DNA from: an uncultured Eudoraea sp.
GTDB lineage: Bacteria; Bacteroidota; Bacteroidia; Flavobacteriales; Flavobacteriaceae
Length of the DNA: 64,000 bases
Direction: 5' to 3'
Assembly (NCBI RefSeq): GCF_947490415.1
Contig: NZ_CANLGX010000004.1
Coordinates: 248,001-312,000, forward strand
Below the pieces are notes generated by a model. It ran no database searches. It was not told the DNA's origin and saw only the letters and a list, made by a program, of their open reading frames with translations. A program made the translations under genes and the position numbers. Below are positions 17,003 to 25,594 of this stretch, one piece after another (within the stretch, counting starts at the first letter, position 1; each line of letters begins with the position of its first letter).

Positions 17003-18025
17003 ATGAGAGCGTTGGTATATACAAAATACGGTTCACCAGAGGTTCTTCAGCTCAAGGAGATCGCAAAACCAACTCCTAAAGAGAATGAAGTTTTGGTAAA
17101 AATCCACGCTACAGCAGTGAATGATTACGACTGGAGTATGATTAGAGGAAAGCCCTACCTATATCGTTTACTGTATGGTATTTTAAAGCCAAAACACCAA
17201 ATCCCCGGCATGGAACTGGCAGGAACTATTGAAGCTCTTGGTACAAATGCAGATTCGTTTAAAATTGGTGATGCCGTATATGGAGATATTTCGGAATATG
17301 GTTTTGGCAGTTTTGCAGAATACGTCTGCATTAATGAAAAAGCCTTGACCCTTAAGCCCATCAAAATGAGTTTTGAGGAAGCCGCTTCAATACCCCATGC
17401 AGCTATGTTGGCGGTACAGGGTCTGCTGGATATTGGCCAGCTTCAAAAAGGGCAGAAGATCCTGATTAATGGCGCAGGTGGTGGTATGGGAACATTCGCC
17501 TTACAAATTGCCAAGTTATATGATGCCGAAGTAACAGGAGTTGATACAGGGGATAAGCTAAAGATGATGAAGGAGCTTGGTTTTGATTATATCATAGATT
17601 ATAAAAAGAAGGACTTCACCAAAAATAAACAGGGTTATGACCTGATCCTCGATGCCAAGACCACCCGCTCAACTTTCCGGTATTTGAATTCATTAAACCC
17701 CAATGGAAAGTATGTAACCGTTGGTGGTTACCTGAACCGCCTTATTCCGATTATTATCCTAAAACCCTGGATTTCTGTTTTTAGTAATAAGCGCGTCCAT
17801 ATAGTTGCCTTAAAACCAAATAAAGATTTGGAATATATAAACGAAATTTTCTCCGCTGGTAAAATTAAACCGGTAATAGATGGGCCTTACGAACTAAGTG
17901 AAGTACCCGGGTTAATTCAGTATTTTGGTGAGGGTGAACATATAGGTAAAATAACAATTAAAGTAGTTCAAAACGATAATAATAATAATAATAATAGATT
18001 AAATAGCATTAAAACGATTGGTTGA
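17003..18025 (+). CDS. NAD(P)-dependent quinone-oxidoreductase-like alcohol dehydrogenase (MDR family)
   Basis: A 340-residue medium-chain dehydrogenase/reductase without the structural zinc cysteines, like quinone oxidoreductases. The N-terminal GroES-like domain starts MRALVYTKYGSPEVL. The nucleotide-binding domain has NGAGGGMGTFALQIAK (about 157-172) and a following acidic strand end (TGVDTG). The substrate is unknown. Normal family members end soon after a G-x-I-x-I motif; here GKITIKVV is followed by an extra tail, NDNNNNNN plus about ten residues, encoded by an AAT repeat. A closely related gene lies at 39232. Confidence 0.88.
   Translation: MRALVYTKYGSPEVLQLKEIAKPTPKENEVLVKIHATAVNDYDWSMIRGKPYLYRLLYGILKPKHQIPGMELAGTIEALGTNADSFKIGDAVYGDISEYGFGSFAEYVCINEKALTLKPIKMSFEEAASIPHAAMLAVQGLLDIGQLQKGQKILINGAGGGMGTFALQIAKLYDAEVTGVDTGDKLKMMKELGFDYIIDYKKKDFTKNKQGYDLILDAKTTRSTFRYLNSLNPNGKYVTVGGYLNRLIPIIILKPWISVFSNKRVHIVALKPNKDLEYINEIFSAGKIKPVIDGPYELSEVPGLIQYFGEGEHIGKITIKVVQNDNNNNNNRLNSIKTIG
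17978..17995 (+). repeat. (AAT)6 trinucleotide repeat in coding 3' end
   Basis: Six tandem AAT units encode six Asn residues in the C-terminal tail of the oxidoreductase. Because the unit is three bases, slippage would change the tail length without shifting the frame. Confidence 0.9.
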
Positions 18026-18108
18026 AGCATACTTAAACTTTTTTCGTCATAAAAGTTATTTCCCATTTAATCAAAAATTTTTAATAACATCCTCCTTAGC
18101 AAAAAAAG

Positions 18109-18807
18109 ATGATTACTAAACAATTGATCCATAAATTGCCAAATTCTGTCCAAAAATGGCTTCTTAATAGTGGAATTATTGGGAAAGAATTTATTCGATC
18201 TGTTTTTTTACAACAAGACCTCCAATTAAAGATGAAACCTCAGCAAAAAGAATGGTATAATGCCAGAGCAAAACAATACTTCACAATAGAACCCCCGGCA
18301 TTTAACTGGTCATTACATTTAAAAATTAAGTCATTAATTCCTATAGTAGGCAAGGATAAATTTGAGAATGGACAAGGTGAAATGCGCATCAACATGTTTT
18401 CGATTATACCTTTGGTAAATTTAAAAGACAATTCAAAACTAAATCAGGCAACGCTTCAGAGGTTTCTGGCCGAAATTGTTTGGTTTCCTTCTGCCGCCTT
18501 AAGTCCCTTTATCAGTTGGGAGCAAATTACTGATACTACTGTGAAAGCAACAATGTCTTACCTTGGCACAAAAGGTTCCGGCACATTTTATTTTAATAAG
18601 AATGGAGATTTTGAAAAATTCGAGGCGATGCGTTACATGGATGTCGAAGAAAATTCTGAACGAAAATTGTGGACTATAACAACTATTAAAACCGAAGAAA
18701 GAAATGGTATAAGAATCCCGGTAGAACTTAATGCAGATTGGAAATTGGAAAATGGTAATTGGACCTGGCTTAAACTTAAAATAAATGAAATCAATTATAA
18801 CGCTTGA
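18109..18807 (+). CDS. DUF6544-like protein
   Basis: A 232-residue soluble protein without a signal peptide or membrane segment. Segments such as LPNSVQKWL at the start, FSIIPLVN in the middle and RFLAEIVWFPSAALSP are what I remember of DUF6544 (formerly part of a lipid-binding-like group), a family of unknown function common in Bacteroidota. It follows the oxidoreductase by 83 bp and precedes a SRPBCC protein, so the three may be expressed together. The family name is given from memory and should be treated as probable. Confidence 0.65.
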   Translation: MITKQLIHKLPNSVQKWLLNSGIIGKEFIRSVFLQQDLQLKMKPQQKEWYNARAKQYFTIEPPAFNWSLHLKIKSLIPIVGKDKFENGQGEMRINMFSIIPLVNLKDNSKLNQATLQRFLAEIVWFPSAALSPFISWEQITDTTVKATMSYLGTKGSGTFYFNKNGDFEKFEAMRYMDVEENSERKLWTITTIKTEERNGIRIPVELNADWKLENGNWTWLKLKINEINYNA

Positions 18808-18875
18808 AAATAAGCGGACTAATTCTGTTGAAAATATTTATGTAACCGAATGATTACAATCAAAACCTACAAATC

Positions 18876-19334
18876 ATGAGTAATACTAACGATTTAAGCA
18901 ATCGTACATTAACAATTGAAAGAACGTTCAACGCACCCATTCAATTAGTTTGGGATGCCTGGACACAAGCTGGAAAAATTTCACTTTGGTGGGGACCAAA
19001 AGGGATGCAGACTAAAGTAATCCAGCACGACTTTAAAGTTGGCGGCACCTGGCAATATACTATGGAGATGCCGGACGGAAATAAATTTATTACGGAAGGT
19101 GTGTATTCAGAAATAGCTGAGCCCGGAAAAATAATATCATCCGCAGATTTCAAACCAATGACGGAGGGTGTAGAAATACAAGCACTATTTGAGGCAAACG
19201 GAGATAAAACCAATTTTGTTTTTAAAGTAGTTCATCCAACAGCGGAATATTGCAAAAAACAAGAGGAAATGGGCTTTTACAAGGGTTGGGGTTCCACTTT
19301 TGACAGACTGAACGAGTACCTCCAGGTGGAATAA
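18876..19334 (+). CDS. SRPBCC / AHSA1 domain protein
   Basis: A 152-residue cytoplasmic protein consisting of one START-like helix-grip domain. The family start RTFNAPIQLVWDAWT is followed by WWGPKGM and KVGGTWQYTM, typical of the AHSA1 (activator of Hsp90 ATPase homologue) branch. Bacterial members are small hydrophobic-ligand-binding proteins with mostly unknown roles. It lies 68 bp after the DUF6544-like gene on the same strand. Confidence 0.9.
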   Translation: MSNTNDLSNRTLTIERTFNAPIQLVWDAWTQAGKISLWWGPKGMQTKVIQHDFKVGGTWQYTMEMPDGNKFITEGVYSEIAEPGKIISSADFKPMTEGVEIQALFEANGDKTNFVFKVVHPTAEYCKKQEEMGFYKGWGSTFDRLNEYLQVE

Positions 19335-19457
19335 CCCTTTTCCCCGGACATCTTTTTCACTATGAGAAAACGGAATTGTAATTCTTCGTTATGAAGCAGG
19401 TTCCCGGTAACAAACTGAAAAAATGACAATTTCTCTTTTTATGGTACTTCGATAAGA

Positions 19458-19465
19458 TATATTTG
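19458..19465 (+). promoter_or_regulatory. Bacteroidota-type -7 promoter box TATATTTG
   Basis: TATATTTG is an exact match to the Bacteroidota TAnnTTTG element, just before the DUF2490 gene. It covers the TTG at 19463, so transcription would begin after that codon; this favours the GTG at 19481 as the original start of translation. The -33 region is only T-rich. Confidence 0.5.
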
Positions 19466-19480
19466 CAGAAAATTAGAATA

Positions 19481-20265
19481 GTGATCCGTATCAGGATAAA
19501 AAGCCTTTGCTTAATTCTCTTTTTCCTTTCTGTTTGCCTATATGCACAAACTGAAACAGAACCACCGACCAAAAATATAAATCAGCAGTCTCAGACCTGG
19601 ATTTCACTTAACAGTGTTTTTCAGCTTAGCAATCATTGGTCCGGCCTGGTCGACCTACATATTCGGCGTAGCAATTTTGTAAAAATCCGAGTTTTAATTT
19701 TATCCGTTTTGGGGCTCGATACGGCTTTAACGACAACCTGAAGATCTCCGCGGGCTATGCACACCTCTGGCTGGCCAAAGACGAAAACTGGACCCTTTAT
19801 CTAAACGAAAACAGGATATACCAGGAGTTTATTCTGGCAGACACCTACCCTACTTTTAGCGGCTTGTTTAGAATACGGACGGAGCAGCGTTTTTTTAACA
19901 ATATTGAGGATGGGACATCCTTGAAGGATAACTATTTTATTAACCGCATCCGATTTTTGTTGAGTGTTAGCATCCCTTTTAAACAGGGCGGCAAAACTTC
20001 TTTTTTAGTTGCGAATGAAATCCACCTTAATTTTGGGAAGGAAGTCGTGTTCAATACTTTTGATCAAAATCGGTTTACAGTGGGTATCAAACAAAAACTA
20101 AATAAAAGTTGGAGTTTTGACTGCGGTTATATGTTGGTCTACCAGCAGTTGCTCAGTGGTACAGACTATAACCTTAACCATACCTTCCGTCTATTCTTTT
20201 ATGGCAATTTTGATATGCGGAAAAATAAGGGAGAACAGATTAAGCACGGCCAGACGATAGACTAA
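19481..20265 (+). pseudogene. DUF2490 outer-membrane protein gene, frameshifted
   Basis: From a GTG at 19481 the protein begins with a good signal peptide (MIRIRIKSL ... CLYAQ) and continues through SQTWISLNSVFQL and VDLHIRRSNFVK, a typical DUF2490 start. At the A-run 19681-19685 the frame is lost. Adding one A restores NPSFNFIRFGARYGF and a continuous frame to 20265, including IRTEQRFF, RIRFLLSV and a final aromatic beta-strand. DUF2490 proteins are small outer-membrane barrels of unknown function. So one base is missing from what was a six-A run: a real mutation, a slippage-controlled gene or a sequencing error. As written, no full-length barrel is made. Confidence 0.8.
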
Positions 20266-20390
20266 ACACTTCCATTTCTCTGTCAGAAATACCACTGACT
20301 CCCTTTAAACCATTTTTCAGCTTACATCTCTTATGTTAAGCTGCCATAAACTCTCCAAATAATAACAATAAAGATTTCCTGAAAAATCCG

Positions 20391-20398
20391 TATCTTGG
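20391..20398 (+). promoter_or_regulatory. Probable -7 promoter box TATCTTGG
   Basis: TATCTTGG differs in one base from TAnnTTTG and lies 43 bp before the lipoprotein start at 20442. The same ten bases, TATCTTGGAA, occur before the S10 peptidase gene (44418), which supports both as promoter elements. Confidence 0.4.
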
Positions 20399-20441
20399 AA
20401 GTAACTCCCCCATAAATACTAACCCGTAAAAAAATACTAAA

Positions 20442-21014
20442 ATGAAAACAAAATTGTTTGGAATGCTCATGTTAGCCGTATTAACGCTCTTTGGCTGTAA
20501 AGAAAAAGAACAAGAGACGCAAATGACTATGGAAGAAAGTGTAGCTCCGGATTCTGCCGACTTTGATAAAAAAGTGGCGGTTATTCGCGCTTTTTTTCAG
20601 GCACATAGCGACGAAGATTTAGAGGCGCAAAGTGCTTTACTCGCAGATGATATGAAATGGAGCCCGCCGGCCTATAACGGTAACCAATGGTTAGGCAAAG
20701 AAGATCTTCTGGCAGCCCTTAAAAACTATCATGACAACTTTGACAATATTAAATATGCCGAAGGTATTGTCATGCCAGATTCTACAGCCAATGGCTTCTG
20801 GTCCGGATCTGTTTTCCCCGGGCAAAATGCAAATGCAAGCGCCGGCGTAATACGGGTGTACGGCACCTGGACCGCAACTCATACAGAAAGCGGAAAAGAA
20901 ATAGGCGTTAAATTTTTTAATCTTTCTTCGGTCAATGAAGATGGGAAGATTGTACAGTCATCCGACTATTTTGATGTGAATGGCCTTGCAGCACAGATTG
21001 CAGCGCAAGAATAA
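20442..21014 (+). CDS. NTF2/SnoaL-like lipoprotein
   Basis: A 190-residue lipoprotein: the signal peptide ends at LTLFGC (Cys19), followed by a charged linker rich in Glu. Residues about 45-185 look like an NTF2-like fold (VIRAFFQAHSDEDLEAQ, then a tryptophan-rich strand and VRVYGTW-type strands). Such proteins bind or act on small molecules; no catalytic residue can be identified. A strong rho-independent terminator follows 20 bp after the stop and a promoter box precedes it, so it is a single-gene unit. Confidence 0.75.
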   Translation: MKTKLFGMLMLAVLTLFGCKEKEQETQMTMEESVAPDSADFDKKVAVIRAFFQAHSDEDLEAQSALLADDMKWSPPAYNGNQWLGKEDLLAALKNYHDNFDNIKYAEGIVMPDSTANGFWSGSVFPGQNANASAGVIRVYGTWTATHTESGKEIGVKFFNLSSVNEDGKIVQSSDYFDVNGLAAQIAAQE

Positions 21015-21034
21015 CCCATTGCGAATTAAAATCT

Positions 21035-21063
21035 AAGGTGGTCAAAATTTTGGCCACCTTTTT
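21035..21063 (+). terminator. Rho-independent terminator after the NTF2-like lipoprotein gene
   Basis: The 13-base arm 21035-21047 (AAGGTGGTCAAAA) pairs with 21048-21060 (TTTTGGCCACCTT) with a single G-T wobble, and the run of T continues to 21063. As the stem is symmetric in A and T, the central A-T bases form the loop. Confidence 0.85.
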
Positions 21064-21158
21064 AATTTCCCGATATTTTTCAGATGCAGAAAAAAGTAAA
21101 TCATTTTCGAAAAAAAAGTTAGTTTGAAAAATAAATCTATAAATTCAGCCAAAAAATT

Positions 21159-21710
21159 ATGAAGAAAAAATATTTTTTAATCAGTTTTTCGTCAATAGTG
21201 CTTTTTTCAATTACCATGTGTTCACAAACCAAACCATTTGTTCCAAAAGACTTTAAAATTCCTGCTACATTGGAAAATCAGCAGCTGCGCATACGGATGC
21301 TTACCGTGAATGACGTAGTTAAAGACTATGATGCGGTGATGACCAGTATTGATCATTTGCAGAAAATGTTTCCTGTATCGAACTGGCCTACCAAAGACTT
21401 AACTTTTGAACAGGATTTAATTGATTTGGGATGGCACCAGAAAGAATTTCAAATGAGAAGTTCATTTGCCTATACCGTAGTTTCTTTAGATGAAAGCGAA
21501 GTACTTGGATGTCTTTATATCAATCCCACCACAAAGGGTGATTATGATGCCAGAATAACAATGTGGATTCGAACAAGTATGCTGGATAAAGGCCTGGATG
21601 ATATACTTTTTAATTCTGTTAAAGAATGGATTGAAAAAGACTGGCCCTTCAAAAAAGTTGCTTATCCCGGAAGGGAGATAGCTTGGGAAGATTGGAAATC
21701 ATTAAATTAG
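21159..21710 (+). CDS. Exported GNAT-fold protein (putative lipoprotein)
   Basis: A 183-residue protein with a hydrophobic N-terminal signal (residues 4-20) ending SITMC, a plausible lipobox with Cys21. The rest (about 40-180) follows a GNAT acetyltransferase fold: LRIRMLTVNDV at strand 1, FAYTVVS and VLGCLYINP at the central strands, and a DARITMWIR strand. The usual Q/RxxGxG/A acetyl-CoA loop is replaced by TSMLDKGLDD, so activity is doubtful. An N-acetyltransferase outside the cytoplasm would lack acetyl-CoA. It may be a repurposed fold, or the N-terminus may be a membrane anchor facing the cytoplasm. Confidence 0.7.
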   Translation: MKKKYFLISFSSIVLFSITMCSQTKPFVPKDFKIPATLENQQLRIRMLTVNDVVKDYDAVMTSIDHLQKMFPVSNWPTKDLTFEQDLIDLGWHQKEFQMRSSFAYTVVSLDESEVLGCLYINPTTKGDYDARITMWIRTSMLDKGLDDILFNSVKEWIEKDWPFKKVAYPGREIAWEDWKSLN

Positions 21711-21762
21711 AGTTTGATTTCGCACCAACCATAAACCTTGTACTAATAATTTTTAATGCCCT

Positions 21763-23802
21763 ATGAAAAATATATTCCTGATTCTTCTCGTCTCCACCTA
21801 TCTGGGTTTCTTGAATGCCCAAACACCTAAATCCCCTTCTTTTGAAGATATTATTTCTTTGAGATCTTTTTATAATGCTATGATTTCGCCGGACGGCAAC
21901 CACATTGTATTTGAGTCGCAAGCTACAGATTGGAAAGAAAACAAGTATGACAGGGAATTATGGCTTTCAAAGAACGGGGGTAAACCATTTCAGCTAACTA
22001 ATAATCTTAAAGAGAGTAGTACCAACCCTGAGTGGTCACCAGATGGCCAATGGATTGCTTTTCTGTCCAAACGAGGTGAAAAAACCCAAATACACGTAAT
22101 TCGAGTGGATGGTGGAGAAGCTTTTCAAGTTACGCATACTGATAACAACATCAGGGATTTTGAATGGTCTCCGGACAGTCAAAAAATTGCATTTCTTCAA
22201 TCTGAAGACAAATCAAAAGAAGAAAAAAAACGTAAAGAAAAATATGGAGGTTTTGCTGTAGAAGATGAGGAATACAATTTAAATCAGATTTGGGTAGCCG
22301 ATTTCAAACCAGCGCAATTAAACCAAAAGCTACGACCAGATCAGCTAAAGGATACTGTTTATGCCGAAAAGCTCAAAGCCAAATTGTTACTCGATAGTGC
22401 GGCGTTTTCCATTAATAGATTTAAATGGTCTCCGGATGGTAAGAAAATAGCACTGGAACATCAGCCCGACCCTTTAATAAACAGCTTTTTCAAAGCCGAT
22501 ATTTCGATCTATGATATAGCTACAAAAACACACAAACTCCTGATAAATAATTTAAGTTACGATGGACTAATAGATTGGTCCCCGGATGGCAATGCCATTC
22601 TTTATCAAACCAACCTCAACGATAGCATCTCTAATTATTATGCAAACGGGAAGCTATTCAGAATTAATACAGACGGGTCACAAAATAAACAACTGGCAGC
22701 GGATTTTGATGAGGAAATCTCGCGTTTAAAGTGGACCAAAAATGGAATATTTGGAATCGCATGGCAGAAGACTAAACGTCCTATACTAAGGATAAATCCG
22801 GAAAATGGGAAGACAAAAATATTTGCTGTCAACTCAGAGAGAATATGGAATTACTCCTTTTCAAAAGATGGTGAAAAAATAGCGTATACAGCTTCAAATG
22901 ACCATGATTTAAGAGAAATCTACCATGGCGATTACCCCTTGAAAGATTCAAGAAAAATTACCGGATCAACTGCACAACTAAACAATTGGTTAGTGGCCAA
23001 AAGTGAGGTTATTTCCTGGAAAAGTCAAGATGGGGCAGTCATTGAAGGCGTATTGCACAAACCTCAGGATTATGACCCTGCTAAAAAATATCCGCTGCTG
23101 GTAATCATTCACGGAGGGCCAACTGGCATCTCAACCCCCGGCCCTACCCCATCTTATGTTTATCCTATGGTGCAATGGCTAAATAAAGGGGCGTTGATAT
23201 TACGACCAAATTACAGAGGATCTGCAGGATACGGCGAGGCGTTCAGGTCTTTAAATGTTAAGAATTTAGGCGTTGGAGATGCATGGGACGTATTATCGGG
23301 GGTTGCAGCCCTGGAAGATCATGGAATTATTGATGGCAATAAAGTGGGCGCTATGGGCTGGAGCCAGGGTGGCTACATTTCTGCTTTTTTAACCATAAAC
23401 TCCACAAAATTCAAAGCTATTTCTGTGGGTGCGGGGATTTCTAACTGGATGACCTATTATGTAAATACGGATATACATCCATTTACCAGGCAATATTTAA
23501 AAGGAACACCCTGGAGTGATAAAGAAATCTATGAGAAAACCTCTCCTATGACTAACATAAATAATGCTTCCACCCCAACGCTGATCCAACATGGAGAATT
23601 TGACAAACGAGTTCCTGTGGCAAATGCCTATGAATTGTTTCAAGGTCTGCAGGATAAAGAGGTTAAAACCGAATTAATAATTTACAAAGGGTTTGGCCAT
23701 GGTATAAATAAACCAAAAGAAAGGCTTGCAGCTACCTGGCACAATTGGAAGTGGTTTGGGAAATACATTTGGGATGAAGATATTGAAGTGCCCGAAGAAT
23801 AA
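21763..23802 (+). CDS. Exported S9 family peptidase (prolyl oligopeptidase/acylaminoacyl type)
   Basis: A 679-residue protein with a signal peptide (about 1-19, ending FLNAQ). Residues about 30-390 form a WD40-like beta-propeller, with repeated W-SPDG/K-I-A blocks (for example FEWSPDSQKIAF, FKWSPDGKKIAL). Residues about 410-670 are the alpha/beta-hydrolase domain. The catalytic triad is visible: Ser534 in GWSQGG, Asp614 in GEFDKRVP and His646 in GFGHG. It would cleave short peptides in the periplasm. An outer-membrane barrel gene follows 14 bp later, in one operon. Confidence 0.95.
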   Translation: MKNIFLILLVSTYLGFLNAQTPKSPSFEDIISLRSFYNAMISPDGNHIVFESQATDWKENKYDRELWLSKNGGKPFQLTNNLKESSTNPEWSPDGQWIAFLSKRGEKTQIHVIRVDGGEAFQVTHTDNNIRDFEWSPDSQKIAFLQSEDKSKEEKKRKEKYGGFAVEDEEYNLNQIWVADFKPAQLNQKLRPDQLKDTVYAEKLKAKLLLDSAAFSINRFKWSPDGKKIALEHQPDPLINSFFKADISIYDIATKTHKLLINNLSYDGLIDWSPDGNAILYQTNLNDSISNYYANGKLFRINTDGSQNKQLAADFDEEISRLKWTKNGIFGIAWQKTKRPILRINPENGKTKIFAVNSERIWNYSFSKDGEKIAYTASNDHDLREIYHGDYPLKDSRKITGSTAQLNNWLVAKSEVISWKSQDGAVIEGVLHKPQDYDPAKKYPLLVIIHGGPTGISTPGPTPSYVYPMVQWLNKGALILRPNYRGSAGYGEAFRSLNVKNLGVGDAWDVLSGVAALEDHGIIDGNKVGAMGWSQGGYISAFLTINSTKFKAISVGAGISNWMTYYVNTDIHPFTRQYLKGTPWSDKEIYEKTSPMTNINNASTPTLIQHGEFDKRVPVANAYELFQGLQDKEVKTELIIYKGFGHGINKPKERLAATWHNWKWFGKYIWDEDIEVPEE

Positions 23803-23816
23803 ACAAAAGAAACAAA

Positions 23817-24959
23817 ATGAAGATTAAACGCTTAAAATCAATTTTCAAAAATAATATTTTCCTTTGTTCAATATTCCTGTGTGCTTACACCTCATTTAGT
23901 CAGGATTCTATTTCAATTGATTCGGCATTCGATAAAAACTCCAAAACCTTTGTAGCTGTTCCGTTAATTACAAATAATCCCACTATGGGTACCGGGTTTG
24001 GGGGTCTTGGAATGTATTTTTTTAAACTCAAGAAGGATGATGAAGGTTCCCCACCCTCTCTCATCTCCCTTTATGGTATTTACAGCACCAATAACAGTTA
24101 TATAATTGCCCCTTTTGGTCGCTTTTTTTGGAATGAAGATAAAAACAGAGCCACTTTTGGCATTGGCACTTTAAAAATAAACAATGATTTTCTTTATGAA
24201 GAACAGGGAAACGACCTTCGCCTGGTCTATTCTGAACTAAGAACTTTTGTTTCTGCAGAATACAGTCGTAAAGTCATTGGAGATTTCTATTTGGGATTAT
24301 TATATCTGGGAACCAAAACCAGTTACAAGTTCGATCAGGGTTCGGATGAAGAAAATGAGTTTACTAAAGATTTTTTTGAACAAAATGGTATTCAGGATAA
24401 CTTTGTTTCCAGTGTAGGACTTAATTTTTCTTTTGATAATAGAGACTATCCCTATTACCCAACCAGAGGATTAAGTTTCAGTGTTCGCCCAAAACTCAAC
24501 GCAGACTGGCTTGGAAGTGATAATAACTATGTAGATACCGACTATTCCTTTAACTATTTCTATTCTTTTAAAGAAAATCAAATATTAGCCTTTGATCTTT
24601 CCGGTGGCTTTGCGTTTGGAGATGTTCCTTTTGATGGGTACCAAAACTACGGCGTTCGTAACAGTTTAAGGGGATACCAAACCGGCAAATATAAAGGTCG
24701 CCATATGATTGCATTGCAAGCTGAATACAGATGGCGCTTCTACAGAAAATGGGGAGCGGTATTTTTTGCAGGAACAGGCAGTATCTGGGGTAATGAAAAT
24801 AATGGTGAAGAAGAGTTTGAACGAGAATGGTTACCAAGTGCAGGAATGGGTATGCGATATATGGTTTCTAAAGCTAAAAAGATAAATATTCGTCTGGATT
24901 ACGCCATTGGCGTTGATGGAAATGAAGGTTTTTATTTTGGGGTAATGGAAGCTTTTTAG
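23817..24959 (+). CDS. BamA/TamA-like outer-membrane barrel (surface antigen family)
   Basis: A 380-residue protein with a signal peptide (ending SFSQ, about residue 29) and no room for POTRA domains. The body is the bacterial surface antigen barrel (Omp85 C-terminal type): early FVAVPLITNNPTMGTGFGG, then SFDNRDYPYYPTRG in the middle, a signature of this family, and an aromatic final strand. Short POTRA-less versions in Bacteroidota often accompany secreted enzymes, and their roles are unproven. It is 14 bp after the S9 peptidase gene. Confidence 0.82.
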   Translation: MKIKRLKSIFKNNIFLCSIFLCAYTSFSQDSISIDSAFDKNSKTFVAVPLITNNPTMGTGFGGLGMYFFKLKKDDEGSPPSLISLYGIYSTNNSYIIAPFGRFFWNEDKNRATFGIGTLKINNDFLYEEQGNDLRLVYSELRTFVSAEYSRKVIGDFYLGLLYLGTKTSYKFDQGSDEENEFTKDFFEQNGIQDNFVSSVGLNFSFDNRDYPYYPTRGLSFSVRPKLNADWLGSDNNYVDTDYSFNYFYSFKENQILAFDLSGGFAFGDVPFDGYQNYGVRNSLRGYQTGKYKGRHMIALQAEYRWRFYRKWGAVFFAGTGSIWGNENNGEEEFEREWLPSAGMGMRYMVSKAKKINIRLDYAIGVDGNEGFYFGVMEAF

Positions 24960-25174
24960 CCCTGGTAATGGATGACAAAAGAAAAATAAGCGACTTTGGT
25001 GAAAAATAGTACCTAACCATTAGACCATTTCCTCAAGTACTTAAATCTAAATGAAGGTTATCTCCTTCTTCAATTCGTATTAATTAAGTATATTTCTGCT
25101 ATAGAAAATCCGGTAGTCATTTTGACTATTTTTATCTTTTTTGGCATAAACAATTACTAAATCCATATCACACA

Positions 25175-25570
25175 ATGAGTTATTATTTTAATACCCTTAT
25201 AAAGGGAAAAAGCTTTGAAGAAGCGATCGAAAAAGTTACGGCAGAACTTAAAAAAGAAGGTTTCGGGGTACTCACCGAAATCGATGTGAAAGAAACATTG
25301 AAAAATAAAATCGACGTTGATTTCAAGAAATACAAGATTTTGGGGGCCTGTAATCCCCATTTTGCATATAAAGCATTGCAAAGTGAAGATAAAATTGGGG
25401 TTTTCCTTCCTTGTAATGTTATTGTTGAGGAGCATGAAAACGGGGAAATTGAAGTTTCCGCCGTCGATCCAATTGCATCTATGAGTACTGTTAAAAATGA
25501 GACTTTGGGCAGTCTTGCATCGGAGGTTCAGGAAAAGCTTATGAAGGTGATTGAGAACCTCAGCACTTAA
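25175..25570 (+). CDS. DUF302 domain protein
   Basis: A 131-residue cytoplasmic protein made almost entirely of one DUF302 domain: KSFEEAIEKVTAELKKEGFG (about 11-30), then LTEIDVKETLK, and YKILGACNPHFAYKAL with the conserved Cys-Asn-Pro. DUF302 is a compact fold of unknown function, sometimes linked to metal or redox stress. It is preceded by 215 bp without a gene and followed 24 bp later by the DUF885 gene, perhaps in the same transcript. Confidence 0.9.
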   Translation: MSYYFNTLIKGKSFEEAIEKVTAELKKEGFGVLTEIDVKETLKNKIDVDFKKYKILGACNPHFAYKALQSEDKIGVFLPCNVIVEEHENGEIEVSAVDPIASMSTVKNETLGSLASEVQEKLMKVIENLST

Positions 25571-25594
25571 AGATAATATTAAAGCTTAATTCTT

